The notes beneath the pieces were generated by a model. The model made no database searches. It saw nothing but the letters and a program-made list of their open reading frames with translations, and was not told where the DNA came from. The translations under genes and the position numbers were made by a program. Below, in pieces: positions 15,607 to 22,427 of a stretch of 64,000 nt of DNA. Position 1 is the stretch's first letter. Every line of letters begins with the position of its first letter. Origin of the DNA: Cellvibrionaceae bacterium (lineage in GTDB: Bacteria; Pseudomonadota; Gammaproteobacteria; Pseudomonadales; Cellvibrionaceae); the NCBI GenBank assembly GCA_021151825.1, contig JAGKWQ010000008.1:124001-188000 (forward strand), read 5' to 3'.

Positions 15607-17187
15607 TTACTCAAAATCGATTGCGTAATTACCCGGAATTATTTGACGTGTGCTTTTGTCGATTTTAATCCACGTCCCGCCTGACATTAACGATGCAATA
15701 TTAATTTCGCATTCGGCCAATGCGTTAACAGTCCCACCAGAACGAACGTTCCCAGTCCCCATTTCACATTTGCTACCCGCTAATCTGATGGTGTAAGTAA
15801 ACTCACCACCCACCTCATCATTTGAGCCATTGCTTATCTTAAGCTTATAAGGTTTCTCTACCAGAGCAGGTGTGACCGAACCGCCCACCGATACAATTTT
15901 GCCTTTTAAATCTAATTTTGGCGTTGGTAAATGCGCAGAACCGATTGGAGTTTGAGCTTTGGTTTTGTTGGCCCGTTTATCAAGTTCCTCTGACTCCCAT
16001 AAGCTCCTCAAATCACCAACGCTCTGACCCACATTATCCTGAAACTCTTTAAAGTCGAATTTACCAGAGCTATGGTCAGCATCCTGATTGGACTGATAGA
16101 AATCTGCGATGGGTGTTTCTCGGGTTGAACCTGGAGAGTTGGGGTCCCTGACAGTGAGTTTATCGCTATTTAATGCTTCAATTACCGACCAATGGGAGAA
16201 TAGGTGCTTGAATGCTGACAACCCCCTTGGGATGGAAGAATAACTCTGAATAGGAACATCGAATACCGAATATCCCATTACCACGCCGTTACTGCCTGTG
16301 CCAATAAGCTTTGCCTTGAAATCATCAACATCACTAAAACCAATCACACTTACAGTCAGGCCCAGTTTTCTGGCAACTTCGGCGAGGTTATTAGCATCCA
16401 TAAACTCACCGACAAATGTGCCAACTTGATTGCCGGTTTTAAGCAATAATTCCAACAGTTTGTCCCGATGACTTACCACACTACTGTCTACACCGGAAAT
16501 AGCCATACCCAATGAGTAAAGGCCACAAGTTCCTCCGGCTTGTTCAAAGTCTTTAATCTGGGATGTCGCCATTAATTGCATTGGGGTTTCAGACGTAGGA
16601 CTCGCGCTCAGTGTTGCCAGGCGAGTAGCATTTGGTGTACTGGAGATTGCACCATGGCCTATTGACATGAATTGTGCCGCCTGCGCCCCCATCACATCGG
16701 CTTCTGCCTCTAACTGAGTATCATCATTAACCGGCATTCCAGCTTTCATCTGTACAGTTGGCCGCACCCTGCCCTGTGCCTGTTGTACCACATGCCAAGC
16801 CTCATGCGGCAAATGCTGCTCCTGCCCTGGCGCCAGATGAATCTCATTACCTTGCGCATAAGCATGAGCCTGCAGTTGGGCAGGTTTATCAGAGTTATAG
16901 TTCACTTTAACGTGATCCATGCTCATGCCAGAGAGAGCTTCAATACCCGCTTTTAAATTATCGGGTAAGCCGGTGTTATTTAATTTCTTCTGCGTAGCGT
17001 CACTTGCCATAAATTGTACAGAGGCATGTGATTTTTCTTGCACAGAGCTTGTAGCCATAAGTGCTTGCAGTTGAATATTGTTGCGGGTGGATGAGCGTTT
17101 ATCTGAAAATGATTCACCGCCAGCGTTGGATTGCACTGGATTATTTTTCAGCTCTGTACGCTCTTTGTTCTGTGTTGAGTAAGCCAT
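15607..17187 (-). CDS. DUF4157 (eCIS-core) protein with papain-like C-terminal domain
   Basis: 526 residues, no signal peptide. Residues 74-170 are a DUF4157/eCIS-core domain with the metalloprotease-like HEAWH (128-132) inside LPHEAWHVVQQAQGRVRPT. In the families described, this domain marks cargo of extracellular contractile injection systems and other exported toxins. Repeated short motifs such as VQFMAS (57-62), LQALMATS and MQLMATS (203-208) surround it. Residues 210-370 look like a papain-fold cysteine peptidase or transferase: GGTCGLYSLGMAI with Cys221, SHWSVIEAL with His332, and VRDPN with Asp348. Residues 395-526 form a beta-rich tail (GGEFTYTIRLAG, NYAIDFE). No eCIS structural gene and no obvious immunity gene are in the window. 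An effector or toxin role is inferred; the C-H-D triad is read by eye. Confidence 0.75.
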   Translation of the reverse strand: MAYSTQNKERTELKNNPVQSNAGGESFSDKRSSTRNNIQLQALMATSSVQEKSHASVQFMASDATQKKLNNTGLPDNLKAGIEALSGMSMDHVKVNYNSDKPAQLQAHAYAQGNEIHLAPGQEQHLPHEAWHVVQQAQGRVRPTVQMKAGMPVNDDTQLEAEADVMGAQAAQFMSIGHGAISSTPNATRLATLSASPTSETPMQLMATSQIKDFEQAGGTCGLYSLGMAISGVDSSVVSHRDKLLELLLKTGNQVGTFVGEFMDANNLAEVARKLGLTVSVIGFSDVDDFKAKLIGTGSNGVVMGYSVFDVPIQSYSSIPRGLSAFKHLFSHWSVIEALNSDKLTVRDPNSPGSTRETPIADFYQSNQDADHSSGKFDFKEFQDNVGQSVGDLRSLWESEELDKRANKTKAQTPIGSAHLPTPKLDLKGKIVSVGGSVTPALVEKPYKLKISNGSNDEVGGEFTYTIRLAGSKCEMGTGNVRSGGTVNALAECEINIASLMSGGTWIKIDKSTRQIIPGNYAIDFE

Positions 17188-17363
17188 CGTTTACCTTTTC
17201 CTTGTTATTTTAATAAGGGACTTTGAAAAGCTTAAAGTATAGAAATCTATGGGATGTAAAGAGCACGCAATCAGGAAACTCATACATCATTGATGCAGAC
17301 GACTATAAAGGATTAAATCTGCACAAAAAAACAGATTCGGGTAATACATACCAAATACAAACA

Positions 17364-17391
17364 AAAAAGGCGATCCGAAGATCGCCTTTTT
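17364..17391 (-). terminator. Intrinsic terminator of the suc operon
   Basis: A perfect 12-bp stem AAAAAGGCGATC (17364-17375) / GATCGCCTTTTT (17380-17391) with a CGAA loop sits about 40 bp past the sucD stop. On the minus strand the stem is followed by a T run. Confidence 0.93.
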
Positions 17392-17429
17392 CACAGAAAC
17401 CTGATTAAACATCGCCGATCAGTAATTTC

Positions 17430-18302
17430 TTACCAGCCAGTGATTTCTTTCAGTGCTTTACCGATATCGGCCAAGCTCTTAACAGTTTTCACGCCAGCAT
17501 CTTCCAGTGCAGCAAATTTCTCGTCAGCAGTACCTTTACCGCCAGAAATAATCGCACCAGCGTGACCCATACGCTTACCAGCAGGTGCAGTTACACCAGC
17601 GATGTAAGACACAACAGGTTTGGTCACATTTGCTTTAATGAATGCTGCCGCTTCTTCTTCCGCAGAACCACCGATCTCACCAATCATTACGATCGCTTCG
17701 GTTTGTGGGTCAGCCTGGAACAGCTTCAGGATGTCGATGAAGTTTGAGCCCGGGATTGGGTCGCCACCAATACCTACGCAAGTAGATTGGCCGAAACCGT
17801 AGTCAGTCGTTTGCTTAACCGCTTCATAAGTCAACGTACCTGAACGCGATACGATACCTACTTTACCTGGCTTGTGGATGTGGCCTGGCATGATGCCGAT
17901 TTTGCACTCGCCCGGAGTGATAACACCTGGGCAGTTAGGGCCAATCAAACGCACACCCAACTCGTCACACTTCACTTTTGCGTCAAGCATATCGAGAGTC
18001 GGGATACCTTCAGTAATACACACGATCAACTTGATGCCGCCGTTAGCTGCTTCAAGAATTGAGTCTTTACAGAAAGGAGCCGGAACGTAGATTACCGATG
18101 CATCAGCACCCGTTGCAGCCACTGCTTCAGCAACAGTGTTGAACACTGGCAGGCCGAGGTGAGTTTGACCACCTTTACCTGGAGTTACACCACCAACCAT
18201 TTTGGTGCCGTAAGCGATCGCTTGTTCGGAGTGGAAAGTACCTTGCGCACCGGTGAAACCTTGGCAAATTACTTTGGTGTCTTTGTTAATTAAAACGCTC
18301 AT
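17430..18302 (-). CDS. sucD: Succinyl-CoA synthetase, alpha subunit
   Basis: SucD with SucC interconverts succinyl-CoA and succinate with substrate-level phosphorylation. 290 residues, full length. The N-terminal CoA-binding Rossmann domain begins KVICQGFTGAQGTFHSEQAI; the catalytic loop GHAGAIISGGKGTADEK carries the phosphorylated His (about 247). ATG 18302 follows AAGGGG by eight bases and lies 12 nt after the sucC stop, so they are cotranscribed. Last gene before the operon terminator. Confidence 0.98.
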   Translation of the reverse strand: MSVLINKDTKVICQGFTGAQGTFHSEQAIAYGTKMVGGVTPGKGGQTHLGLPVFNTVAEAVAATGADASVIYVPAPFCKDSILEAANGGIKLIVCITEGIPTLDMLDAKVKCDELGVRLIGPNCPGVITPGECKIGIMPGHIHKPGKVGIVSRSGTLTYEAVKQTTDYGFGQSTCVGIGGDPIPGSNFIDILKLFQADPQTEAIVMIGEIGGSAEEEAAAFIKANVTKPVVSYIAGVTAPAGKRMGHAGAIISGGKGTADEKFAALEDAGVKTVKSLADIGKALKEITGW

Positions 18303-18314
18303 GTTCTTCGCCCC

Positions 18315-19481
18315 TTATTGATTCGCAGCAGCTGCAACAACTTTCTTGGCAGCGCCAGTCAAGTCGGTATCGGCAATAATGTTCAGGCCGCTTTCGCCCA
18401 ACACTTTTGCACCCAATTCAGCATTGTTACCTTGCAGACGAACAACAACAGGTACTTTTACGCCTACTTCTTTAACCGCACCGATTACGCCTTCTGCGAT
18501 CATGTCGCAACGTACGATACCGCCAAAGATGTTGATGAATACTGCTTTCACCGCGTCATCAGACAAAATGATTTTGAACGCTTCAACTACACGCTCTTTG
18601 GTCGCACCGCCACCTACGTCGAGGAAGTTAGCAGGTTGGCCGCCGTGCAATTTAACGATGTCCATGGTGCCCATCGCCAAACCAGCGCCGTTAACCATAC
18701 AACCGATATCACCACCGAGTGCAACGTAGTTCAATTCCCAAGCAGCGGCATGAGCTTCACGCGCATCTTCTTGTGAAGGATCTTGCATTGCTTTCAATTC
18801 TGGATGACGGTACAGAGCATTGCCGTCGATTACTAATTTCGCATCCAGGCAGTGCAAGTTACCTTCTGGAGTAATTACCAGTGGGTTAACTTCCAACAAC
18901 GCCAAATCTTTCTCTTTGAAGAGTTTGGCCAGGCCGAGGAAAATATTAACGAATTGGTTGATTTGCTTGCCTTCCAAACCGAGTTTGAAAGCCAGGTCAC
19001 GACCTTGGAAAGGTTGAGCACCTACCAGCGGATCAACAGCAACTTTAAGGATTTTCTCAGGAGTGTCATGTGCAACTTTCTCGATCTCTACGCCACCTTC
19101 GGTAGAGGCCATGAACACGATACGACGGCTTGAACGGTCAACTACAGCGCCCAGGTACAATTCTTTGGCGATGTCGGTGCAAGTTTCAACCAAAATGCGG
19201 CTTACTGGTTGGCCTTTCTCATCAGTTTGATAAGTAACCAGATTCTTGCCCAACCACTTTTCAGCGAAAGCGCGGATATCTTCTTTGCTCTTAACCAGCT
19301 TTACGCCGCCCGCTTTACCGCGGCCACCAGCGTGAACCTGAGCTTTAACGACGAACATGTCGCCGCCGATTTGATCCGCAGCAGCAACAGCCTCTTCAAC
19401 AGTCGCAGCAGCAATGCCTTTAGAAACAGGCAAACCATATTGGGCAAACAGTTGCTTACCCTGATACTCGTGCAAATTCAT
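18315..19481 (-). CDS. sucC: Succinyl-CoA synthetase, beta subunit
   Basis: SucC, 388 residues, supplies the ATP-grasp domain (residues about 1-235: MNLHEYQGKQLFAQYGLPV, VVKAQVHAGGRGKAGGVK, LLEVNPLVIT) and the C-terminal flavodoxin-like domain that contacts SucD (FLDVGGGATKERV, FINIFGGIVRCD). It follows lpdA on the same strand after a 122-bp gap that holds a T-tract-free hairpin GGCAAAC / GTTTGCC (19551-19571), so partial readthrough from sucAB-lpd is likely, as in Pseudomonas. Confidence 0.98.
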   Translation of the reverse strand: MNLHEYQGKQLFAQYGLPVSKGIAAATVEEAVAAADQIGGDMFVVKAQVHAGGRGKAGGVKLVKSKEDIRAFAEKWLGKNLVTYQTDEKGQPVSRILVETCTDIAKELYLGAVVDRSSRRIVFMASTEGGVEIEKVAHDTPEKILKVAVDPLVGAQPFQGRDLAFKLGLEGKQINQFVNIFLGLAKLFKEKDLALLEVNPLVITPEGNLHCLDAKLVIDGNALYRHPELKAMQDPSQEDAREAHAAAWELNYVALGGDIGCMVNGAGLAMGTMDIVKLHGGQPANFLDVGGGATKERVVEAFKIILSDDAVKAVFINIFGGIVRCDMIAEGVIGAVKEVGVKVPVVVRLQGNNAELGAKVLGESGLNIIADTDLTGAAKKVVAAAANQ

Positions 19482-19603
19482 GGTGTAGTTCCATTTGACG
19501 ATGGTTGGATTAGCGTTTTAGTACACAGTCCAACTTGGGTTATCGATGGAGGCAAACCTTATGAGTTTGCCCCCGCCTAAAAAACGAGGACTCTATGGTT
19601 CTC

Positions 19604-21043
19604 TTAACGCTTCTTCTTATTGGCAATGTGGATGGCATGGCCATGCACTGCCAGGGCTGCTTCGTGGATTGCTTCAGACAGGGTTGGGTGACCAAACACC
19701 ATCATGCCCAGGTCTTCCGCACTCGAACCGAATTCCATTGCAATTGCCACTTGTTGAACCAGATCTGCAGCACTTGGACCAACAATGTGGGCACCAAGGA
19801 TACGATCAGTTACCGCGTGGGCAATAATTTTTACCAAACCATGGCTTTCATTTGCTGCCATAGCACGGCCAGATGCAGCAAACGGGAAAGTACCTACATT
19901 GTAAGGTTCACCGGACGCTTTAACTTGTTCTTCGGTTTTACCAACCGCAGCCACTTCAGGGTGGGTGTAAATTACGTTAGGAATAATATCGTAATTGATT
20001 TGTGATTTCTGGCCAGCGATACGCTCAGCTACCATCACGCCCTCTTCTGAACCTTTGTGTGCGAGCATCGGGCCACGCACTACGTCGCCAATTGCCCACA
20101 CACCTGGCGCATTCGTTTCACATTGCTCGTTCACGAAAATAAAACCACGCTCATCCAGATTTACACCGCTATCAGCCGCAAGCAGATTTTCGGTGAATGG
20201 GCGACGACCAACACAAACAATCAATTTATCGAACGTTTCCTGTTGCTCTTTACCGTCTTTATCCAGATAAGTCACAGTCACTTCTTTACCGTTTACTTTA
20301 GTGCCGGTAACACGTGAACTAGTGCGGATATCCAAACCTTGTTTGGTCAGGATTTTTTGGGTTTCTTTAGCGATTTGTTGATCCATAATCGCAAGGAAGC
20401 TATCGAGCGCTTCCAACACAACTACTTTAGAACCAACACGGTTCCATACAGAACCCAACTCCAGGCCAATAACACCAGCACCGATAACACCCAAACGCTT
20501 TGGCACTTCAGAAAATTCCAACGCACCGGTTGAGTTAACAATTACGTCGTTATCAACGGGAGCAACAGGAATATTAATCGGGTTTGAACCTGAGGCCAGG
20601 ATTACGTGATTGGCTTCCAGTACTGATACTTTGCCATCAAAGTCAGTTACTTCAACTTTTTTGCCCGCTAATAATTTTCCTGTACCAAAAACGCTGGTAA
20701 CACCATTAGCTTTGAACAAGCCTGCGATACCACCGGTCAGATTTTTGATGATCTGATTTTTGCGCGCGATCATGGAAGGAACATTGATTTCTACGCCTTG
20801 GGTGGTAATGCCGTGAACAGCAAAATCTTCTTTGGCTTCGTGGTATTTGTAGGAGCTATCGAGCAGGGCTTTGGAAGGAATACAACCAACGTTCAAGCAA
20901 GTACCGCCATTAACACCCTTGCCTTCTTCATTGCGCCACTTTTCGATACACGCAGTTTTCAGGCCGAGCTGCGCTGCGCGAATCGCGGCAACATATCCCG
21001 CCGGGCCGGAACCTATAACGACCACATCAAATTTTTCAGACAT
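19604..21043 (-). CDS. lpdA: Dihydrolipoyl dehydrogenase (E3)
   Basis: Reoxidises the dihydrolipoyl group of the E2 component, passing electrons via FAD to NAD. 479 residues. FAD motif VVIGSGPAGYVAAIRAAQLG (about 8-27), redox disulfide GGTCLNVGCIPSKALL, NAD motif VIGAGVIGLELGSVW, second FAD segment GVWAIGDVVRGPMLAHK, and the C-terminal dimer-interface His-Glu pair in HPTLSEAIHEAAL. It lies between sucB and sucC, the order seen for lpdG in Pseudomonas, which ties it to 2-oxoglutarate dehydrogenase. AGGAAC precedes ATG 21043. A terminator-like hairpin separates it from sucB. Confidence 0.97.
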   Translation of the reverse strand: MSEKFDVVVIGSGPAGYVAAIRAAQLGLKTACIEKWRNEEGKGVNGGTCLNVGCIPSKALLDSSYKYHEAKEDFAVHGITTQGVEINVPSMIARKNQIIKNLTGGIAGLFKANGVTSVFGTGKLLAGKKVEVTDFDGKVSVLEANHVILASGSNPINIPVAPVDNDVIVNSTGALEFSEVPKRLGVIGAGVIGLELGSVWNRVGSKVVVLEALDSFLAIMDQQIAKETQKILTKQGLDIRTSSRVTGTKVNGKEVTVTYLDKDGKEQQETFDKLIVCVGRRPFTENLLAADSGVNLDERGFIFVNEQCETNAPGVWAIGDVVRGPMLAHKGSEEGVMVAERIAGQKSQINYDIIPNVIYTHPEVAAVGKTEEQVKASGEPYNVGTFPFAASGRAMAANESHGLVKIIAHAVTDRILGAHIVGPSAADLVQQVAIAMEFGSSAEDLGMMVFGHPTLSEAIHEAALAVHGHAIHIANKKKR

Positions 21044-21103
21044 AACAATGTTCCTAAATTATTAACAGTCGGCTACAACCTTGTGAGCAGTAACCCTTTA
21101 CAT

Positions 21104-21135
21104 AAAAAAACGCTCTTAGGTTGCCAAGAGCGTTT
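21104..21135 (-). terminator. Intrinsic terminator between sucB and lpdA
   Basis: A stem AAACGCTCTT / AAGAGCGTTT (10 bp; 21108-21117 with 21126-21135) has an 8-nt loop. On the minus strand it is followed by TTTTATG, twelve bases past the sucB stop. It may attenuate rather than stop transcription into lpdA. Confidence 0.75.
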
Positions 21136-21147
21136 CAAAAAAGCAGA

Positions 21148-22350
21148 TTAAATTTCTAAAAGAATGCGCGCTGGATCTTCCAGCAAATCCTTGATGGTCA
21201 CCAGGAATTGCACAGCTTCTTTACCATCCAGCAAACGGTGATCGTAAGACAAAGCCAAATACATCATCGGCAGAATTTCTACTTTTCCATTCACAGCCAT
21301 TGGGCGCTCCTGGATTTTGTGCATACCCAAAATTGCAGATTGTGGCAGGTTCAAAATCGGAGTGGAAAGCAGAGAGCCAAACACACCACCGTTAGTGATA
21401 GTGAAAGTGCCACCTGACATTTCTTCGATGCCGAGTTTGCCATCACGAGCACGCAGACCGAAATCACGGATAGTATTTTCGATAGTCGCCAGGCTCATGT
21501 TTTCAGCGTTGCGTAATACTGGAACTACCAAACCCTTATCAGTAGATACGGCTACACCGATATCCTGATAGCCGTGGTACACGATATCGTTGTTATCGAT
21601 AGACGCATTCACAGCCGGGAAACGACGCAGTGCTTCGGCAGCCGCTTTTACGAAGAAGCTCATAAAGCCCAAACGTGAACCATTGTGCGCTTTTTCAAAT
21701 TGGTCTTTGTATTTTGCACGCAGTGCCATCACTGGAGCCATGTTCACTTCGTTAAAAGTAGTGAGCATTGCAGTGGTGTTGGAAGCCTCAAGCAGACGCT
21801 CGGCAATACGCTTGCGCAAACGAGTCATTGGTACACGTTTTTCAACGCGATCACCAACAGCTTCAATCGCCGCTACTGGCGCAGCTGCGGCAGCAGGCGC
21901 TGCAGCTGGTGCAGATTTCAGGTGATTCGCAACATCTTCTTTCAACACACGACCATCTTTGCCTGAGCCGGCAACAGTAGACGTGTTTACATTGTTTTCT
22001 TCAGCCAGTTTGCGTGCAGCAGGATTTACTGGCTTATCTGAAGAGGCAACAGGAGCGGAAGCCGCTGCTGGAGCAGCAGCTGGCGCCGACGCTGCAGGAG
22101 CGCCTGCCACAGCACCTTCAACAAAACGGGCAATTACTTCGTTGCTCAGGATAGTTTCGCCTTCGCCTTTTAAAATTTCAGCGATGCTGCCATCAGCGGG
22201 TGCGACCACTTCCAATACAACTTTATCAGTTTCAATATCAACAATCAGTTCATCGCGCTTGACAGCTTCGCCAGGTTTTTTGTGCCAGGTTGCTACCGTG
22301 CCATCAGCAACGGATTCAGGGAAGGTTGGGGCTTTGATTTCGATACTCAT
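21148..22350 (-). CDS. sucB: 2-Oxoglutarate dehydrogenase E2, dihydrolipoyl succinyltransferase
   Basis: Core of the 2-oxoglutarate dehydrogenase complex. 400 residues: lipoyl domain 1-75 with the lipoylated lysine in DIETDKVVLEV (Lys43), an Ala/Pro linker (about 80-105), the peripheral-subunit-binding domain PAARKLAEENNVNTSTVAGSG, a second Ala-rich linker, and the catalytic domain from about 170 ending with SYDHRLLDGKEAVQFLVTIK (active-site His). Follows sucA after 60 bp that contain a stop-overlapping hairpin, and precedes lpdA. Confidence 0.98.
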   Translation of the reverse strand: MSIEIKAPTFPESVADGTVATWHKKPGEAVKRDELIVDIETDKVVLEVVAPADGSIAEILKGEGETILSNEVIARFVEGAVAGAPAASAPAAAPAAASAPVASSDKPVNPAARKLAEENNVNTSTVAGSGKDGRVLKEDVANHLKSAPAAAPAAAAAPVAAIEAVGDRVEKRVPMTRLRKRIAERLLEASNTTAMLTTFNEVNMAPVMALRAKYKDQFEKAHNGSRLGFMSFFVKAAAEALRRFPAVNASIDNNDIVYHGYQDIGVAVSTDKGLVVPVLRNAENMSLATIENTIRDFGLRARDGKLGIEEMSGGTFTITNGGVFGSLLSTPILNLPQSAILGMHKIQERPMAVNGKVEILPMMYLALSYDHRLLDGKEAVQFLVTIKDLLEDPARILLEI

Positions 22351-22402
22351 GCTATTCCATCTCTCTGTAGCGCTAGGATTATTTGATCAACTCAATCAGT
22401 TA

Positions 22403-22427
22403 AAAAGCTCTCACACAGTGAGAGCTT
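22403..22427 (-). terminator. Terminator overlapping the sucA stop codon
   Basis: On the minus strand AAAGCTCTCAC / GTGAGAGCTTT forms an 11-bp perfect stem with loop TGT, followed by TT (TTTTT in total). The sucA stop TGA (22411-22413) lies in the second arm, so ribosomes terminating on sucA should melt the hairpin. Confidence 0.75.

Noticed and set aside
17223..17408. 61-residue open frame divergent from the DUF4157 gene, a possible immunity gene
   Set aside because: It starts with TTG without an SD and runs straight through the suc operon terminator stem (17364-17391); it is more likely the DUF4157 promoter region.
19551..19571. Hairpin GGCAAAC / GTTTGCC between lpdA and sucC as a terminator
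   Set aside because: No T tract on the transcribed strand; it would not terminate efficiently.
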